A stretch of DNA of 64,000 nucleotides from J027 sp965215855 (GTDB taxonomy: Bacteria; Chloroflexota; Anaerolineae; Aggregatilineales; J027), in assembly GCA_965215855.1 (NCBI GenBank), contig CBDCER010000003.1, positions 3,596,001 to 3,660,000 on the forward strand, read 5' to 3'. Below are positions 53,890 to 62,092 of the stretch, piece by piece (the first letter of the stretch is position 1; each line of letters begins with the position of its first letter). Position numbers and translations under genes: made by a program. Under the pieces are notes generated by a model. That model saw only the letters and a list, made by a program, of their open reading frames with translations, made no database searches and was not told the DNA's origin.

Positions 53890-54251
53890 TGGCTGATGGG
53901 TCGTCCGGCCTTTTCGGGCGCTTCACAAGCCAGTTGCTCAATCTGGCACACCTCGTCAGCGGTTAACCGTGTGGGCGCACCGGGGCGTGGCAAGTCGTCC
54001 AGTCGTTCCGCGACACTCAGGTCATCCCAGGCGATTGGTTCAAGCTCATGCCACCGTCGCCGCCACAACCGCACCATGTCAATCGATTGGTTCAGTTCGC
54101 GCGCAATGTCGGCATTGTTCTTACCCTCCGCGGCTTTCAGAATAATCCGTGCGCGCTGCGCTTTTTGTTGGCCCGTTGTGTGGCGGGCACTCAGCCTTTC
54201 TAGCTCATGCTGCACGTTGGCGCTTAGTTCGATAGGTTTAGGTCCGGGCAT
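53778..54251 (-). CDS. IS630-like transposase, N-terminal HTH frame
   Basis: This 157-aa frame holds the DNA-binding part: an HTH (LKAAEGKNNADIARELNQSI) and a second HTH segment (SQWTGREIADELVKRG). It ends a few residues after the LLKKG segment at the A5G5 run, where a -1 shift enters the catalytic frame. Confidence 0.88.
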   Translation of the reverse strand: MPGPKPIELSANVQHELERLSARHTTGQQKAQRARIILKAAEGKNNADIARELNQSIDMVRLWRRRWHELEPIAWDDLSVAERLDDLPRPGAPTRLTADEVCQIEQLACEAPEKAGRPISQWTGREIADELVKRGIVDHISARHAARLLKKGACSRT

Positions 54252-54319
54252 TTCTTCCTCCTTGGATAAGGTTGCCCATTTTACCCTATCCCTGGCCCTT
54301 TTTGTGCCCTAACGTACTA

Positions 54320-54535
54320 GTGGTCGCTTTTGTGATTCCTTCGGGTTATGGGGAGGATGTAGTAGCGGGCCAGCCGCCTACTGTCCGCCTGATCTTAAAT
54401 GGAGCCGAGTCGGTCAATTCATTGGAAGCCCAACGTGCCGCGCAGCAAATCATCTTTGAACAGGGCATGCGCGAACGTTTCAATCTGGAACCTGAAGCCT
54501 ATGCCGCCGACCTGCCACAAATCACTGTTAAATAT
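54320..54535 (+). pseudogene. ABC-2 permease, middle fragment between the two ISs
   Basis: Seventy-two codons continue the broken permease frame: VVAFVIPSGYGEDVV, then LILNGAESVNSLEAQRAAQQ and QITVKY. The segment looks like the middle part of an ABC-2 extracytoplasmic domain. It ends in TTAAATAT, one copy of the ISL3 target duplication. Confidence 0.93.
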
Positions 54536-54560
54536 GGCTCAACGCGGAAAAGTGTGAAAA
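54528..54560. repeat. Left end of the ISL3-like element: 8-bp duplication plus terminal inverted repeat
   Basis: TTAAATAT (54528-54535) is followed by the TIR at 54536-54560 (GGCTCAACGCGGAAAAGTG...). The right TIR matches it at 24 of 25 positions in inverted orientation. Confidence 0.95.
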
Positions 54561-55901
54561 TCGCATCAACCACCTCCATATTGGGCCAAAACCTGTAATC
54601 GAAAGATGTTGAAATTACGAAAACCGAAGGCACGACGGATGGTGGCACGGATCGCATTATTGATGCCTTCGACAAAGCCCTGGGTCACGCCATTGATGAA
54701 GTAATTGAGGAACTCATCCCACCAATTACGCAAGGTGTTGACGAACTTGAGTAAGCGCAGATCGCCGGTGGCCTGCACCTTGCAAATCCAGGCCTGTAGA
54801 AACCGGGTCGCCTGCTCACGGTTCTGGACTTTATCACAAATAGTGCGAAATTCCTCTTTGAGCAAGTACATGACCCGCAACTCAGGACAAGCCGCCAAGA
54901 CTTGCTGGAGTTTGCTTTCTTCTTCGGGCGACAACTCATGACGCGCCTTCACTAGTATCCAGCGCGACCCTTTGAGGATGTCATAGGTCGGCGGATCGAC
55001 TTGCTTCTGAAGGTGGCGGCGGGCTTGTGTTAGGCGGTCATTGAGTTGCTTCATCACATGGAAGCGGTCCGCGACCTGGCGAGCATGTGGTAAAGCCTTC
55101 TTGACAGCCTGGCGGTACGGTTCCCATAGATCGGTTGAGACGACAGTGATCTGCTCTCGATCTGGCTGCGCGTTGAACCACGCGATCAATGTTTCCTGCT
55201 TACGATCTGGCAACACTGCCAAAATGCAGTGCCTTTCCAAATCGGACAGGATCAATACGTACTGTTTATGACGCTTCTTGAGAGCCAGTTCATCGATCCC
55301 CAGAACCCGTACAGGATTCTGGGTTGGGCGTTGGATCGTGCGTTGAGCATAGGTCACAAATATCTCTTTGACCGTTGACTCACTCAAGTGTTCTTGTCGC
55401 GCCACAGCTTTGCGATCACACTGCAAACATTGTTCGTAGACATATTGCTCATAGCGTCGCGTTTGACGCCGCTGCTGATTGACACTCAGCAGGTTCTCGG
55501 TGAACGGGCGTTGGCAATGCTCACACCTGAAGCGACGCCCCATAAAATAGAGATTAACTCGTTTTCCCATCACACTCAGGTCGCGCACCCGGCGTTCCTT
55601 CTGCTGGTGAACCTGCTGAGACAAATACTCACAGTCGGGACACTGCGTGATATCGTAGCGGTGTTCACACTTCAGATGCAATGCTTCGCCCTCTAGCTCA
55701 TAATGTGTCACGCGAAATTCTGGTAATTCTACCAACTCCGTTATGGTTGCGAGGCTGACTGCTGCCCATTTCCGTTCTGTCTCTGGCTTGACGCCTGCCG
55801 TTAACATCGCTATTGTTTCTATCTTGGCTTCTCCTGTGCTGGTTGTTGCTCTATAGCTTATAACACGGTGAAGCCTTTTTCACACTTTTCCGCGTTGACC
55901 C
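54536..55901. mobile_element. ISL3-family-like element (1366 bp) in the permease gene
   Basis: TIRs of 25 bp match at 24/25 positions and the element is flanked by a perfect TTAAATAT duplication (54528-54535 and 55902-55909), the 8-bp length expected of ISL3. It contains one intact transposase on the minus strand. Removing it with one duplication restores the permease frame. Confidence 0.94.
54566..55807 (-). CDS. ISL3-like transposase
   Basis: This 413-aa protein has an N-terminal zinc-finger-like region (CPDCEYL, CEHCQRPF), an HTH region (LSESTVKEIF), and the DDE catalytic region with GIDELALKK, STDLWEPYR and the Glu in FVEGINNAIR. Its length is full, so it is probably active. Confidence 0.95.
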   Translation of the reverse strand: MLTAGVKPETERKWAAVSLATITELVELPEFRVTHYELEGEALHLKCEHRYDITQCPDCEYLSQQVHQQKERRVRDLSVMGKRVNLYFMGRRFRCEHCQRPFTENLLSVNQQRRQTRRYEQYVYEQCLQCDRKAVARQEHLSESTVKEIFVTYAQRTIQRPTQNPVRVLGIDELALKKRHKQYVLILSDLERHCILAVLPDRKQETLIAWFNAQPDREQITVVSTDLWEPYRQAVKKALPHARQVADRFHVMKQLNDRLTQARRHLQKQVDPPTYDILKGSRWILVKARHELSPEEESKLQQVLAACPELRVMYLLKEEFRTICDKVQNREQATRFLQAWICKVQATGDLRLLKFVNTLRNWWDEFLNYFINGVTQGFVEGINNAIRATIRRAFGFRNFNIFRLQVLAQYGGG

Positions 55902-55909
55902 TTAAATAT
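55877..55909. repeat. Right end of the ISL3-like element: terminal inverted repeat plus 8-bp duplication
   Basis: The right TIR (55877-55901) ends in CGCGTTGACCC. TTAAATAT follows (55902-55909), identical to the left copy. Confidence 0.95.
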
Positions 55910-56521
55910 AATGAAGACTTGGAACGGGGATGGTATACATTGCCCGCCGAATCCGGCTTTATCTTCTATCTGTTTACAGTGGTATTGGCAGCATTGGCGA
56001 TTACCCGCGAGCGCGAACGGGGTACATATGAACAATTGCTGGTTATGCCTTATCACTCAGTTGAAGTAGTTGTGGGCAAAGCATTAGCACCGATGATCGT
56101 TGGCTTTGGATTATTTCTGGCGATGATTGGTCTGACGGTGTTTGCATTTGGCGTACCTTTTCGTGGGTCGTTGATCTTGCTGCTCGTGTTAGCTGTAATT
56201 TACCTGATGGCAGAAATCGGCAAAGGTATACTAATGAGTATGCTGAGTCGGACGCAATTGCAAGCAGTGTTGCTGGTGTTTGTCATCGCCATGGTAGATA
56301 TGATTTTTTCTGGCTATGCAGTCGCCGTCGAAACGATGCCGCCTGCCGTCCGTACACTTTCCAATTTTGTGTCGATTCGGCACTGGCTCATCATTGTGCG
56401 TGGCATCATGCTCAAAGATGTGGGGCTGGATGTTCTGTGGCCGCATGTGCTGGCGATAATTTTGATCGGGAGTGTCATCATGGGCATCACAGCGACACAG
56501 TACCGACGTTATCTGTCTTAG
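55910..56521 (+). pseudogene. ABC-2 permease, 3' fragment
   Basis: This part holds five transmembrane helices of the permease (FIFYLFTVVLAALAI, VGFGLFLAMIGLTVFAF, LILLLVLAVIYLMAEIGKG, AVLLVFVIAMVDMIFSGY and VLAIILIGSVIMGI). Without the ISs it would be residues 176-378 of the original protein. Alone it lacks the N-terminal helix and most of the outer domain, so export probably fails. Confidence 0.92.
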
Positions 56522-56538
56522 AAGGGCAATATATATTA

Positions 56539-57483
56539 ATGGCAAAAAACGCAATACAGGTTGACGGCTTGGTGAGAAAGTTTGGGGATTTCACCGCCGT
56601 CAATGGAATCACGTTCGAGGTTCCTACCGGGCAGATATTTGGTTTTTTGGGGCCGAATGGGTCGGGCAAAACAACCACTATTCGAATGCTGCTGAAATTG
56701 CTTTCGCCCACAACAGGCACAGCATATGTTCTGGGGCATGATATTCGACGCATCTCAGAGCGATTCTCACAGAAGCTCGGTTATATGTCGCAGAAATTTT
56801 CGCTCTACACTGATCTAAGTGTGACTGAGAATCTCATATTTTTCGGACGCAGCTATGGTCTACGAGGTAGCGAACTAAACAGGCGCACCGATTTTGTTAT
56901 TGAGATGGCCGGATTGCGTGGACATGAGCGCACACGAACTAGCGACCTCTCTGGCGGGTGGGCACAACGACTGGCGTTGGGTGCAGCCATTATGCACAAA
57001 CCGCAACTAATTTTTCTGGATGAACCCACTGCCGGAGTCGATCCCGTCTCACGCCGAGAGTTTTGGGATTTGCTCTACAATCTTTCGCAAGACGGAACCA
57101 CGATTTTCGTGACGACGCATTATATGGACGAGGCCGAACATTGCCAAAGTTTAGGCTTCATTTATTTTGGTGATTTGATTGCTCATGGCTCGCCCCAAGA
57201 AATTGTCGAGAACACCATACGCGAAAAAGTTGTGGCGTTTGAGCCACCCGATCCAGCCACCGCGGTGGCCCTGACTAACGACGCTATCAAAAACAAACGA
57301 CTTGATGCGTCAGGTGTCAGTCTTTTCGGAGCTGCGGTGCATATTCTCACTAACGATGTGCCTGGTGTGCGAGCATTCACTCAGAGCCAATTTGAGATAG
57401 AAGATTTGCAAACCGAGCAACCTTCACTGGAAGATGCGTTCATTGAACTGGTGCGGCAGGCGAACGAGGTCACGGTCACGTGA
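56539..57483 (+). CDS. ABC transporter ATP-binding protein, second of the exporter
   Basis: This 314-aa ATPase starts at the ATG at 56539 (GAAGGG upstream) and carries Walker A GPNGSGKTT, signature LSGGWAQRLALGA and Walker B IFLDEPTAGVDP. It is 17 bp after the permease's 3' end, which would have made an operon of regulator, ATPase, permease, permease, ATPase. With the permease disrupted its transport partner is probably lost. Confidence 0.93.
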   Translation: MAKNAIQVDGLVRKFGDFTAVNGITFEVPTGQIFGFLGPNGSGKTTTIRMLLKLLSPTTGTAYVLGHDIRRISERFSQKLGYMSQKFSLYTDLSVTENLIFFGRSYGLRGSELNRRTDFVIEMAGLRGHERTRTSDLSGGWAQRLALGAAIMHKPQLIFLDEPTAGVDPVSRREFWDLLYNLSQDGTTIFVTTHYMDEAEHCQSLGFIYFGDLIAHGSPQEIVENTIREKVVAFEPPDPATAVALTNDAIKNKRLDASGVSLFGAAVHILTNDVPGVRAFTQSQFEIEDLQTEQPSLEDAFIELVRQANEVTVT

Positions 57484-57549
57484 CGCCAATGTTGCAACAT
57501 AAGAACAAGACCATGCTGTTTGAAACCCACCGCCCGGCAAGTTCCATGT

Positions 57550-58278
57550 TTAGTCATCAATTGAGCCGTCTACATTACTGATGTCCCGTACCCGGCTGAG
57601 ATCACTGTCTTGGTGAACTTCACCTGTCACCATGTAGATGACTCGTTCGCAAATATTCGTGGCATGATCGGCGATCCGTTCTACGTTATGCGAGACCCAT
57701 AGCAATGATGTAGCTCGGTTGACCGTTGCCGGATCTTGATTCTTAATCATAAATGACAATAGTTCGTTGTATACAGCCCAATCTAGCGCATTAACCTCGG
57801 CATCTTTTTCCAGAATTTTTCGTGCTGCATCAGCATCCCATTGCACATATGCATCGAGTGATTGTCGCAGCATATCGCGGGCGATCTCGGCCATGCGTGG
57901 AATATTGACAAGCGGTTTGAGAAGTGGCGCTTTCGCAAGTTCAGCAGCCAATGTCGCAATGGCCGCCGCATGATCTCCCATTCGCTCCAGTTCAATGGCA
58001 ATATGAATGGCAGAGACAGTCCAGCGTAAATCACGGGCTATTGGTTGCTGTCGGGCCATCAAAACATAAGCTTCATCTTCGATTTTATACCGAAGACTGT
58101 TTATTTTCTGGTCGTCGGCAACAATCTGTCGAGCTAGTTCAATGTGTTGGTGTTGTAAAGCCTTGACTGACTGTTGAATAGCAACATCAACCATCAATGA
58201 GAGACGCAGAACATTATCACGCAGTGCGATGAGTTCCTGGTCAAACGCACTACGCGATTTGTGTGTAAGACTCATCAT
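57550..58278 (-). CDS. phoU: Phosphate-signalling protein PhoU
   Basis: This 242-aa helical protein has two PhoU repeats (ALRDNVLRLSLMVDVAIQQ..., and MAEIARDMLRQSLDA...), with the metal-site segments ELERMGDHAA and NVERIADHATNI. It links the Pst transporter to the PhoR kinase. It lies 14 bp after pstB, so the pst cluster ends in phoU. Confidence 0.94.
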   Translation of the reverse strand: MMSLTHKSRSAFDQELIALRDNVLRLSLMVDVAIQQSVKALQHQHIELARQIVADDQKINSLRYKIEDEAYVLMARQQPIARDLRWTVSAIHIAIELERMGDHAAAIATLAAELAKAPLLKPLVNIPRMAEIARDMLRQSLDAYVQWDADAARKILEKDAEVNALDWAVYNELLSFMIKNQDPATVNRATSLLWVSHNVERIADHATNICERVIYMVTGEVHQDSDLSRVRDISNVDGSIDD

Positions 58279-58292
58279 GTATGGTCTTCCGA

Positions 58293-59132
58293 TTAGCCGA
58301 AGCGCCCAGTAACATAATCTTCTGTTCGTGTATCAGATGGATTGGTGAAGATTCTTTCTGTCAGGTCAAATTCCACTAATTCGCCGGAACGATGTTCATT
58401 GACCATCATGAATGCCGTATAATCCGATACCCGTGCCGCTTGTTGCATGTTATGGGTCACAATCGTAATCGTGTATTCAGATTGCAGTTCGCGCATCAAT
58501 TCCTCAATTCGCAGCGTCGCAATGGGATCCAACGCTGAACATGGCTCATCCATCAACAAGATTTCTGGCTCAATTGCGATGGCCCGCGCAATACACAGGC
58601 GTTGCTGCTGTCCACCAGATAGGGCCAGACCCGATTTCTTCAGCTTATCTTTGACCTCATCCCATAAAGCCGCCTGACGCAAGCTACGCTCGACGATTTC
58701 CTCCAGTTGCGCTTTACTCCGTACACCCTGGACTCGCGGGCCAAAGGCGACATTGTCGAAGATGGATTTGGGGAATGGATTGGGCTTCTGAAAAACCATC
58801 CCTATGCGGCGACGTACTTCAACGGGGTCAATGAACGGGGCATAGAGATTCTGCCCCTGAAAGAGAACTTCGCCCTGAACCCGTGCATCAGGAATCAGGT
58901 CATTCATACGATTGAGAGACCGTAGCAGCGAACTCTTGCCGCACCCTGATGGCCCAATCAACGCTGTAATCTTATTGCGCTGCACTTTCATGGACACATT
59001 GGTCACAGCTTGGAAATCACCATAAAAGATATTTATGTTGTTGATTTCCAGCGCATATGGACTAGTGGGCAATTCAGTTGACTCGCCGCTACGGGTTTGT
59101 GTCGTTGTTTGTGTGTTGACGGTAGTCGTCAT
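58293..59132 (-). CDS. pstB: Phosphate ABC transporter ATPase PstB
   Basis: This 279-aa ATPase has Walker A GPSGCGKSSLLR, signature LSGGQQQRLCIARAIA and Walker B ILLMDEPCSALDP, with the PstB segment VFQKPNPFPKSIFDNVAFG. It powers high-affinity phosphate uptake. It follows pstA directly (0 bp gap). Confidence 0.97.
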   Translation of the reverse strand: MTTTVNTQTTTQTRSGESTELPTSPYALEINNINIFYGDFQAVTNVSMKVQRNKITALIGPSGCGKSSLLRSLNRMNDLIPDARVQGEVLFQGQNLYAPFIDPVEVRRRIGMVFQKPNPFPKSIFDNVAFGPRVQGVRSKAQLEEIVERSLRQAALWDEVKDKLKKSGLALSGGQQQRLCIARAIAIEPEILLMDEPCSALDPIATLRIEELMRELQSEYTITIVTHNMQQAARVSDYTAFMMVNEHRSGELVEFDLTERIFTNPSDTRTEDYVTGRFG

Positions 59133-60992
59133 CTATTTTCTCCCCAGATTTTTCTCAAAACGATTTCGTAGAATGATTGCTGTCGAATTCAACGTCAACA
59201 GAATTGCCAACAAGACGATGATGGCAGCGGCAGCCACCGCTTTATCTGCGTCGCGAGGCTGGCTAGTCCAATAGTAGATTTGCATGGGCAGAGCTGTGAA
59301 TTTAGAGAATGGCCCACCGGGATCTTTGACGATAAATGTGGCGGCTCCCACCACAATCAGTGGCGCGGTTTCGCCAATTGCGCGCGATATTGCCAGAATA
59401 GTGCCAGTCAAAATGCCGGGCATTGCATAGGGCAGTACGTGATGGCGGACCGTTTGCCATTTCGTTGCACCTAACCCATAGCTGGCCTGTCGGATAGAGG
59501 GCTGGACGGCTTGGATGGCTTCCTGAGCATTGATGATGATGATGGGTAGAATGAGTAGTGCCATAGTCAGTGAAGCGGATAGGATCGTGCGACCATTGGC
59601 CGTCGTGGGATCAGCCACACCAAACACCTCGCCACTTGTCAGTGGCTCAAGTACCCGCACAAATAGTGTTACGCCGAGCAGACCATAAATGATTGATGGC
59701 ACACCTGCTAGATTGTCAATATTGGTCTGGATGAGGCGGTTCAACCAATTATCAGTAGCATATTCCTCCAGATAGATCGCCGCGCCAATACCAATCGGAA
59801 AGGCGATCAGAATTGTAATGCTAATCATCCATAGTGTGCCCAGAATAGCATTCCTCATTCCGGATAGTTCCGCGCTATCATCCAAAGTGCGTTTGAGAAA
59901 ATTGAGACTAAGCCAGGATCGGAATTCCAATTTCGCATCAACCCAGTCAGCGTTTTCTTCACGATAGGCCGTGTTTAGCTCATCCAGTTCATGCTCAATA
60001 CCGTCCCTATCGAACAAGGCACGATGCAACGGCCAAGTCTTGATGACAACGGGTTGAACGACCTCACCAATAACTATGGTTTCGAGTTCGATTTTGGAGA
60101 GATTTGCCACCAAGATGTCCCGAGTATATTCAGAATTGCGCGATAATTCCTGATAAGTGACCTCGCCTGGCACGGTGTCTGGCAGGTCATTTCCCAGAGC
60201 TTCGGATAAGGGGCTGCTCTTGAGTTCGCGTGCTGTCTCGCCATTGACACCCCACACAAATTCGCGCACAAGTTCGCGCCCTCGCCCACCGGAGATATTA
60301 TCTATCAGGATTTGTCCTAGCTCAGCCTTATCCAGTTCGGATAATTCCCGCCCGCCTGTGAGATCAACAGGTTCAACGGTGTTACTGATCGCAGTAGCGG
60401 TAAAACTTCCTTTGACGATATTCCACATCAACGCTGTCAGAGCTACCATACTGACCACAATAGCGACAAAATAGTGAAGCCGCATGATGCGTCCGCGTAT
60501 TTGACGGGCCTGGGTGTTGCGGCGTAAATCATCGCCTTCTGGCAACGCATCGCCGATCCTCGCTTTATCGGGTATCAAGCCCCAACAAGCTCGCAGCACG
60601 ATCATGCCCCCTATGAAGGTTAACACCGCAGCCGCCATCGCTCGAACGAAGGCAAGTGTCTCAGTGCGGGCATCCTCCGTGACTGTGAATTTAACCGGCA
60701 GGAAGTTCTGGCCTGTACCAATGGTTACTGAGAATTTGAGATCGTCAGCAAATGTAACGTGATTGAAAGCAACATCCAAAATGGATTGAAAAACACCCAG
60801 AATCAAGAAGAATACGGGAGCCAGGACAAACAGGCTAATAGCAGCCCCCATCAATCCCAAAAACGCCCCGACCGGTATGCCCAGTTTGGGTTCATAGCCC
60901 TTGCGACTAAGAATGACTGGCCCAGAAAGCAATCCAATGTCAATGAGGAACAAGGTGGCGATCAATGTTTGAACGAATGCAACTCTTTCCAT
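59133..60992 (-). CDS. pstA: Phosphate ABC transporter permease PstA, unusually long
   Basis: This 619-aa permease is about twice the usual length. The C-terminal 260 residues are standard PstA (TNIDNLAGVPSIIYGLLG, EAIQAVQPSIRQASYGLGATKWQ, ISRAIGETAPLIVVG). The N-terminal 350 residues add about four helices and a large extracytoplasmic domain of roughly 160 residues (IGTGQ..., ELSELDKAELGQILIDNISGG, SLSELDELNTAYREENADW-like segment). The ATG overlaps the pstC stop (TAATG). The extra part may sense or bind a partner. Confidence 0.92.
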   Translation of the reverse strand: MERVAFVQTLIATLFLIDIGLLSGPVILSRKGYEPKLGIPVGAFLGLMGAAISLFVLAPVFFLILGVFQSILDVAFNHVTFADDLKFSVTIGTGQNFLPVKFTVTEDARTETLAFVRAMAAAVLTFIGGMIVLRACWGLIPDKARIGDALPEGDDLRRNTQARQIRGRIMRLHYFVAIVVSMVALTALMWNIVKGSFTATAISNTVEPVDLTGGRELSELDKAELGQILIDNISGGRGRELVREFVWGVNGETARELKSSPLSEALGNDLPDTVPGEVTYQELSRNSEYTRDILVANLSKIELETIVIGEVVQPVVIKTWPLHRALFDRDGIEHELDELNTAYREENADWVDAKLEFRSWLSLNFLKRTLDDSAELSGMRNAILGTLWMISITILIAFPIGIGAAIYLEEYATDNWLNRLIQTNIDNLAGVPSIIYGLLGVTLFVRVLEPLTSGEVFGVADPTTANGRTILSASLTMALLILPIIIINAQEAIQAVQPSIRQASYGLGATKWQTVRHHVLPYAMPGILTGTILAISRAIGETAPLIVVGAATFIVKDPGGPFSKFTALPMQIYYWTSQPRDADKAVAAAAIIVLLAILLTLNSTAIILRNRFEKNLGRK

Positions 60993-61999
60993 TATTCATA
61001 CTCCTCACGGAAATGCCGCACCAGAAAGCGTCCCATAATATTGAGGCCCAGTGTGAAGAAGGACAGCAAAAGCCCAATGGCAAACAGACTGTTGTAATCC
61101 ACTGAGTCGTAGCTGATGTCGCCACCACTGATACGTGCGATATGGCCGGTCATAGTTTCGGCAAAATCGAACGGATTAATGGTGAATTGTGGGCCAGCAC
61201 CAGCCGCAATGGCAACAATCATCGTCTCGCCGATGGCACGTGACCCCGATATGATGAGTGAAGCGATAATACCCGATAACGCTGCTGGCAGAACCACGCG
61301 AACCGTGACTTCGAGTTTTGTGGCTCCCAGGCCCGCCGCACCCTCTCGTAACGAGCGTGGCACGGCACTCAGTGCATCTTCACTCATGGAGGCCATCAGT
61401 GGCAAAATCATGATGCCCATAACCATGCCTGCCGACGCCATGTTATAGAAGCTGACGGTACTTTGACCAAATATCCCGCGCAGAACCGGTGTCATAAACG
61501 TCAGCGCAAAAAAGCCATAGACAACCGTCGGAATACCAGCCAATATTTCGAGGAGTGGCTTGATGATGCGCCGCACACGTGGGGTGGCATATTCACTAAG
61601 ATAGACTGCTGCACTGAGACCCAATGGAATCGCTACCATCATGGCAATCAATGAAGTGACGAACGTGGACAGTACCAGCGGCAATACACCAAATTTCAAT
61701 TGCCCTGGTAGCCAGTCAGTCGTTGTCAAGAACTCTTTAATACTGACACTCGTACACACAATATCGCTGGAAAGCCCGCCACCTTCGACGCATTGCTCAA
61801 CAGTGAACAACCGGACCGCCTGGCTGCCGAGTGTAAACAAAATGGCGGCGGTTGTCAGAATGGACACCGCCCCACATAGAAACAGAAAACCCCCAATGAC
61901 CGCCTCGCCTCGCCGCACTTTTTTTCTCATTGATGTGTCGGGTAGCGAGTCTTTGCCCATCGCAGAACCAATCTTGGACAGGGTTTTGCTCTGTGCCAT
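60992..61999 (-). CDS. pstC: Phosphate ABC transporter permease PstC
   Basis: This 335-aa permease has six helices and the permease motif SLREGAAGLGATKLEV with GIIASLIISGSRAIGETMIVA. The segment EILAGIPTVVYGFFALT is typical of PstC. I prefer the ATG at 61999 (GGGA upstream) to the ATG at 62032. A long hairpin lies in front of it, after pstS. Confidence 0.94.
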   Translation of the reverse strand: MAQSKTLSKIGSAMGKDSLPDTSMRKKVRRGEAVIGGFLFLCGAVSILTTAAILFTLGSQAVRLFTVEQCVEGGGLSSDIVCTSVSIKEFLTTTDWLPGQLKFGVLPLVLSTFVTSLIAMMVAIPLGLSAAVYLSEYATPRVRRIIKPLLEILAGIPTVVYGFFALTFMTPVLRGIFGQSTVSFYNMASAGMVMGIMILPLMASMSEDALSAVPRSLREGAAGLGATKLEVTVRVVLPAALSGIIASLIISGSRAIGETMIVAIAAGAGPQFTINPFDFAETMTGHIARISGGDISYDSVDYNSLFAIGLLLSFFTLGLNIMGRFLVRHFREEYE

Positions 62000-62041
62000 A
62001 TCAGTCTTTTCCCATATCTTCAAATAACACATTTGTCCGCA

Positions 62042-62078
62042 CTTTGTCTGGAGAGGAGACTTCCCTCTCCAGACAAAG
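62042..62078 (-). promoter_or_regulatory. Large hairpin between pstS and pstC
   Basis: CTTTGTCTGGAGAGG (62042-62056) pairs perfectly with CCTCTCCAGACAAAG (62064-62078): a 15-bp stem with a 7-base loop. It has no T tract, so it probably stabilises the pstS mRNA end or attenuates transcription into pstC rather than fully stopping it. This would explain high PstS levels relative to the permeases. Confidence 0.65.
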
Positions 62079-62092
62079 CCAAGCTAAGATTT

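Larger units (their letters stand above)
53019..54317. mobile_element. IS630-family-like element (1299 bp) in the permease gene
   Basis: TA is duplicated at both junctions (53017-53018 and 54318-54319), the IS630 rule. The ends are GTAC plus an imperfect inverted repeat (about 14 of the first 25 positions). It holds two minus-strand transposase frames. Removing it with one TA restores the permease frame. Confidence 0.92.

Noticed and set aside
56437..56538. Longer start for the second ABC ATPase
   Set aside because: It lies in the permease 3' end in another frame and lacks family similarity; the ATG at 56539 is normal for ABC ATPases.
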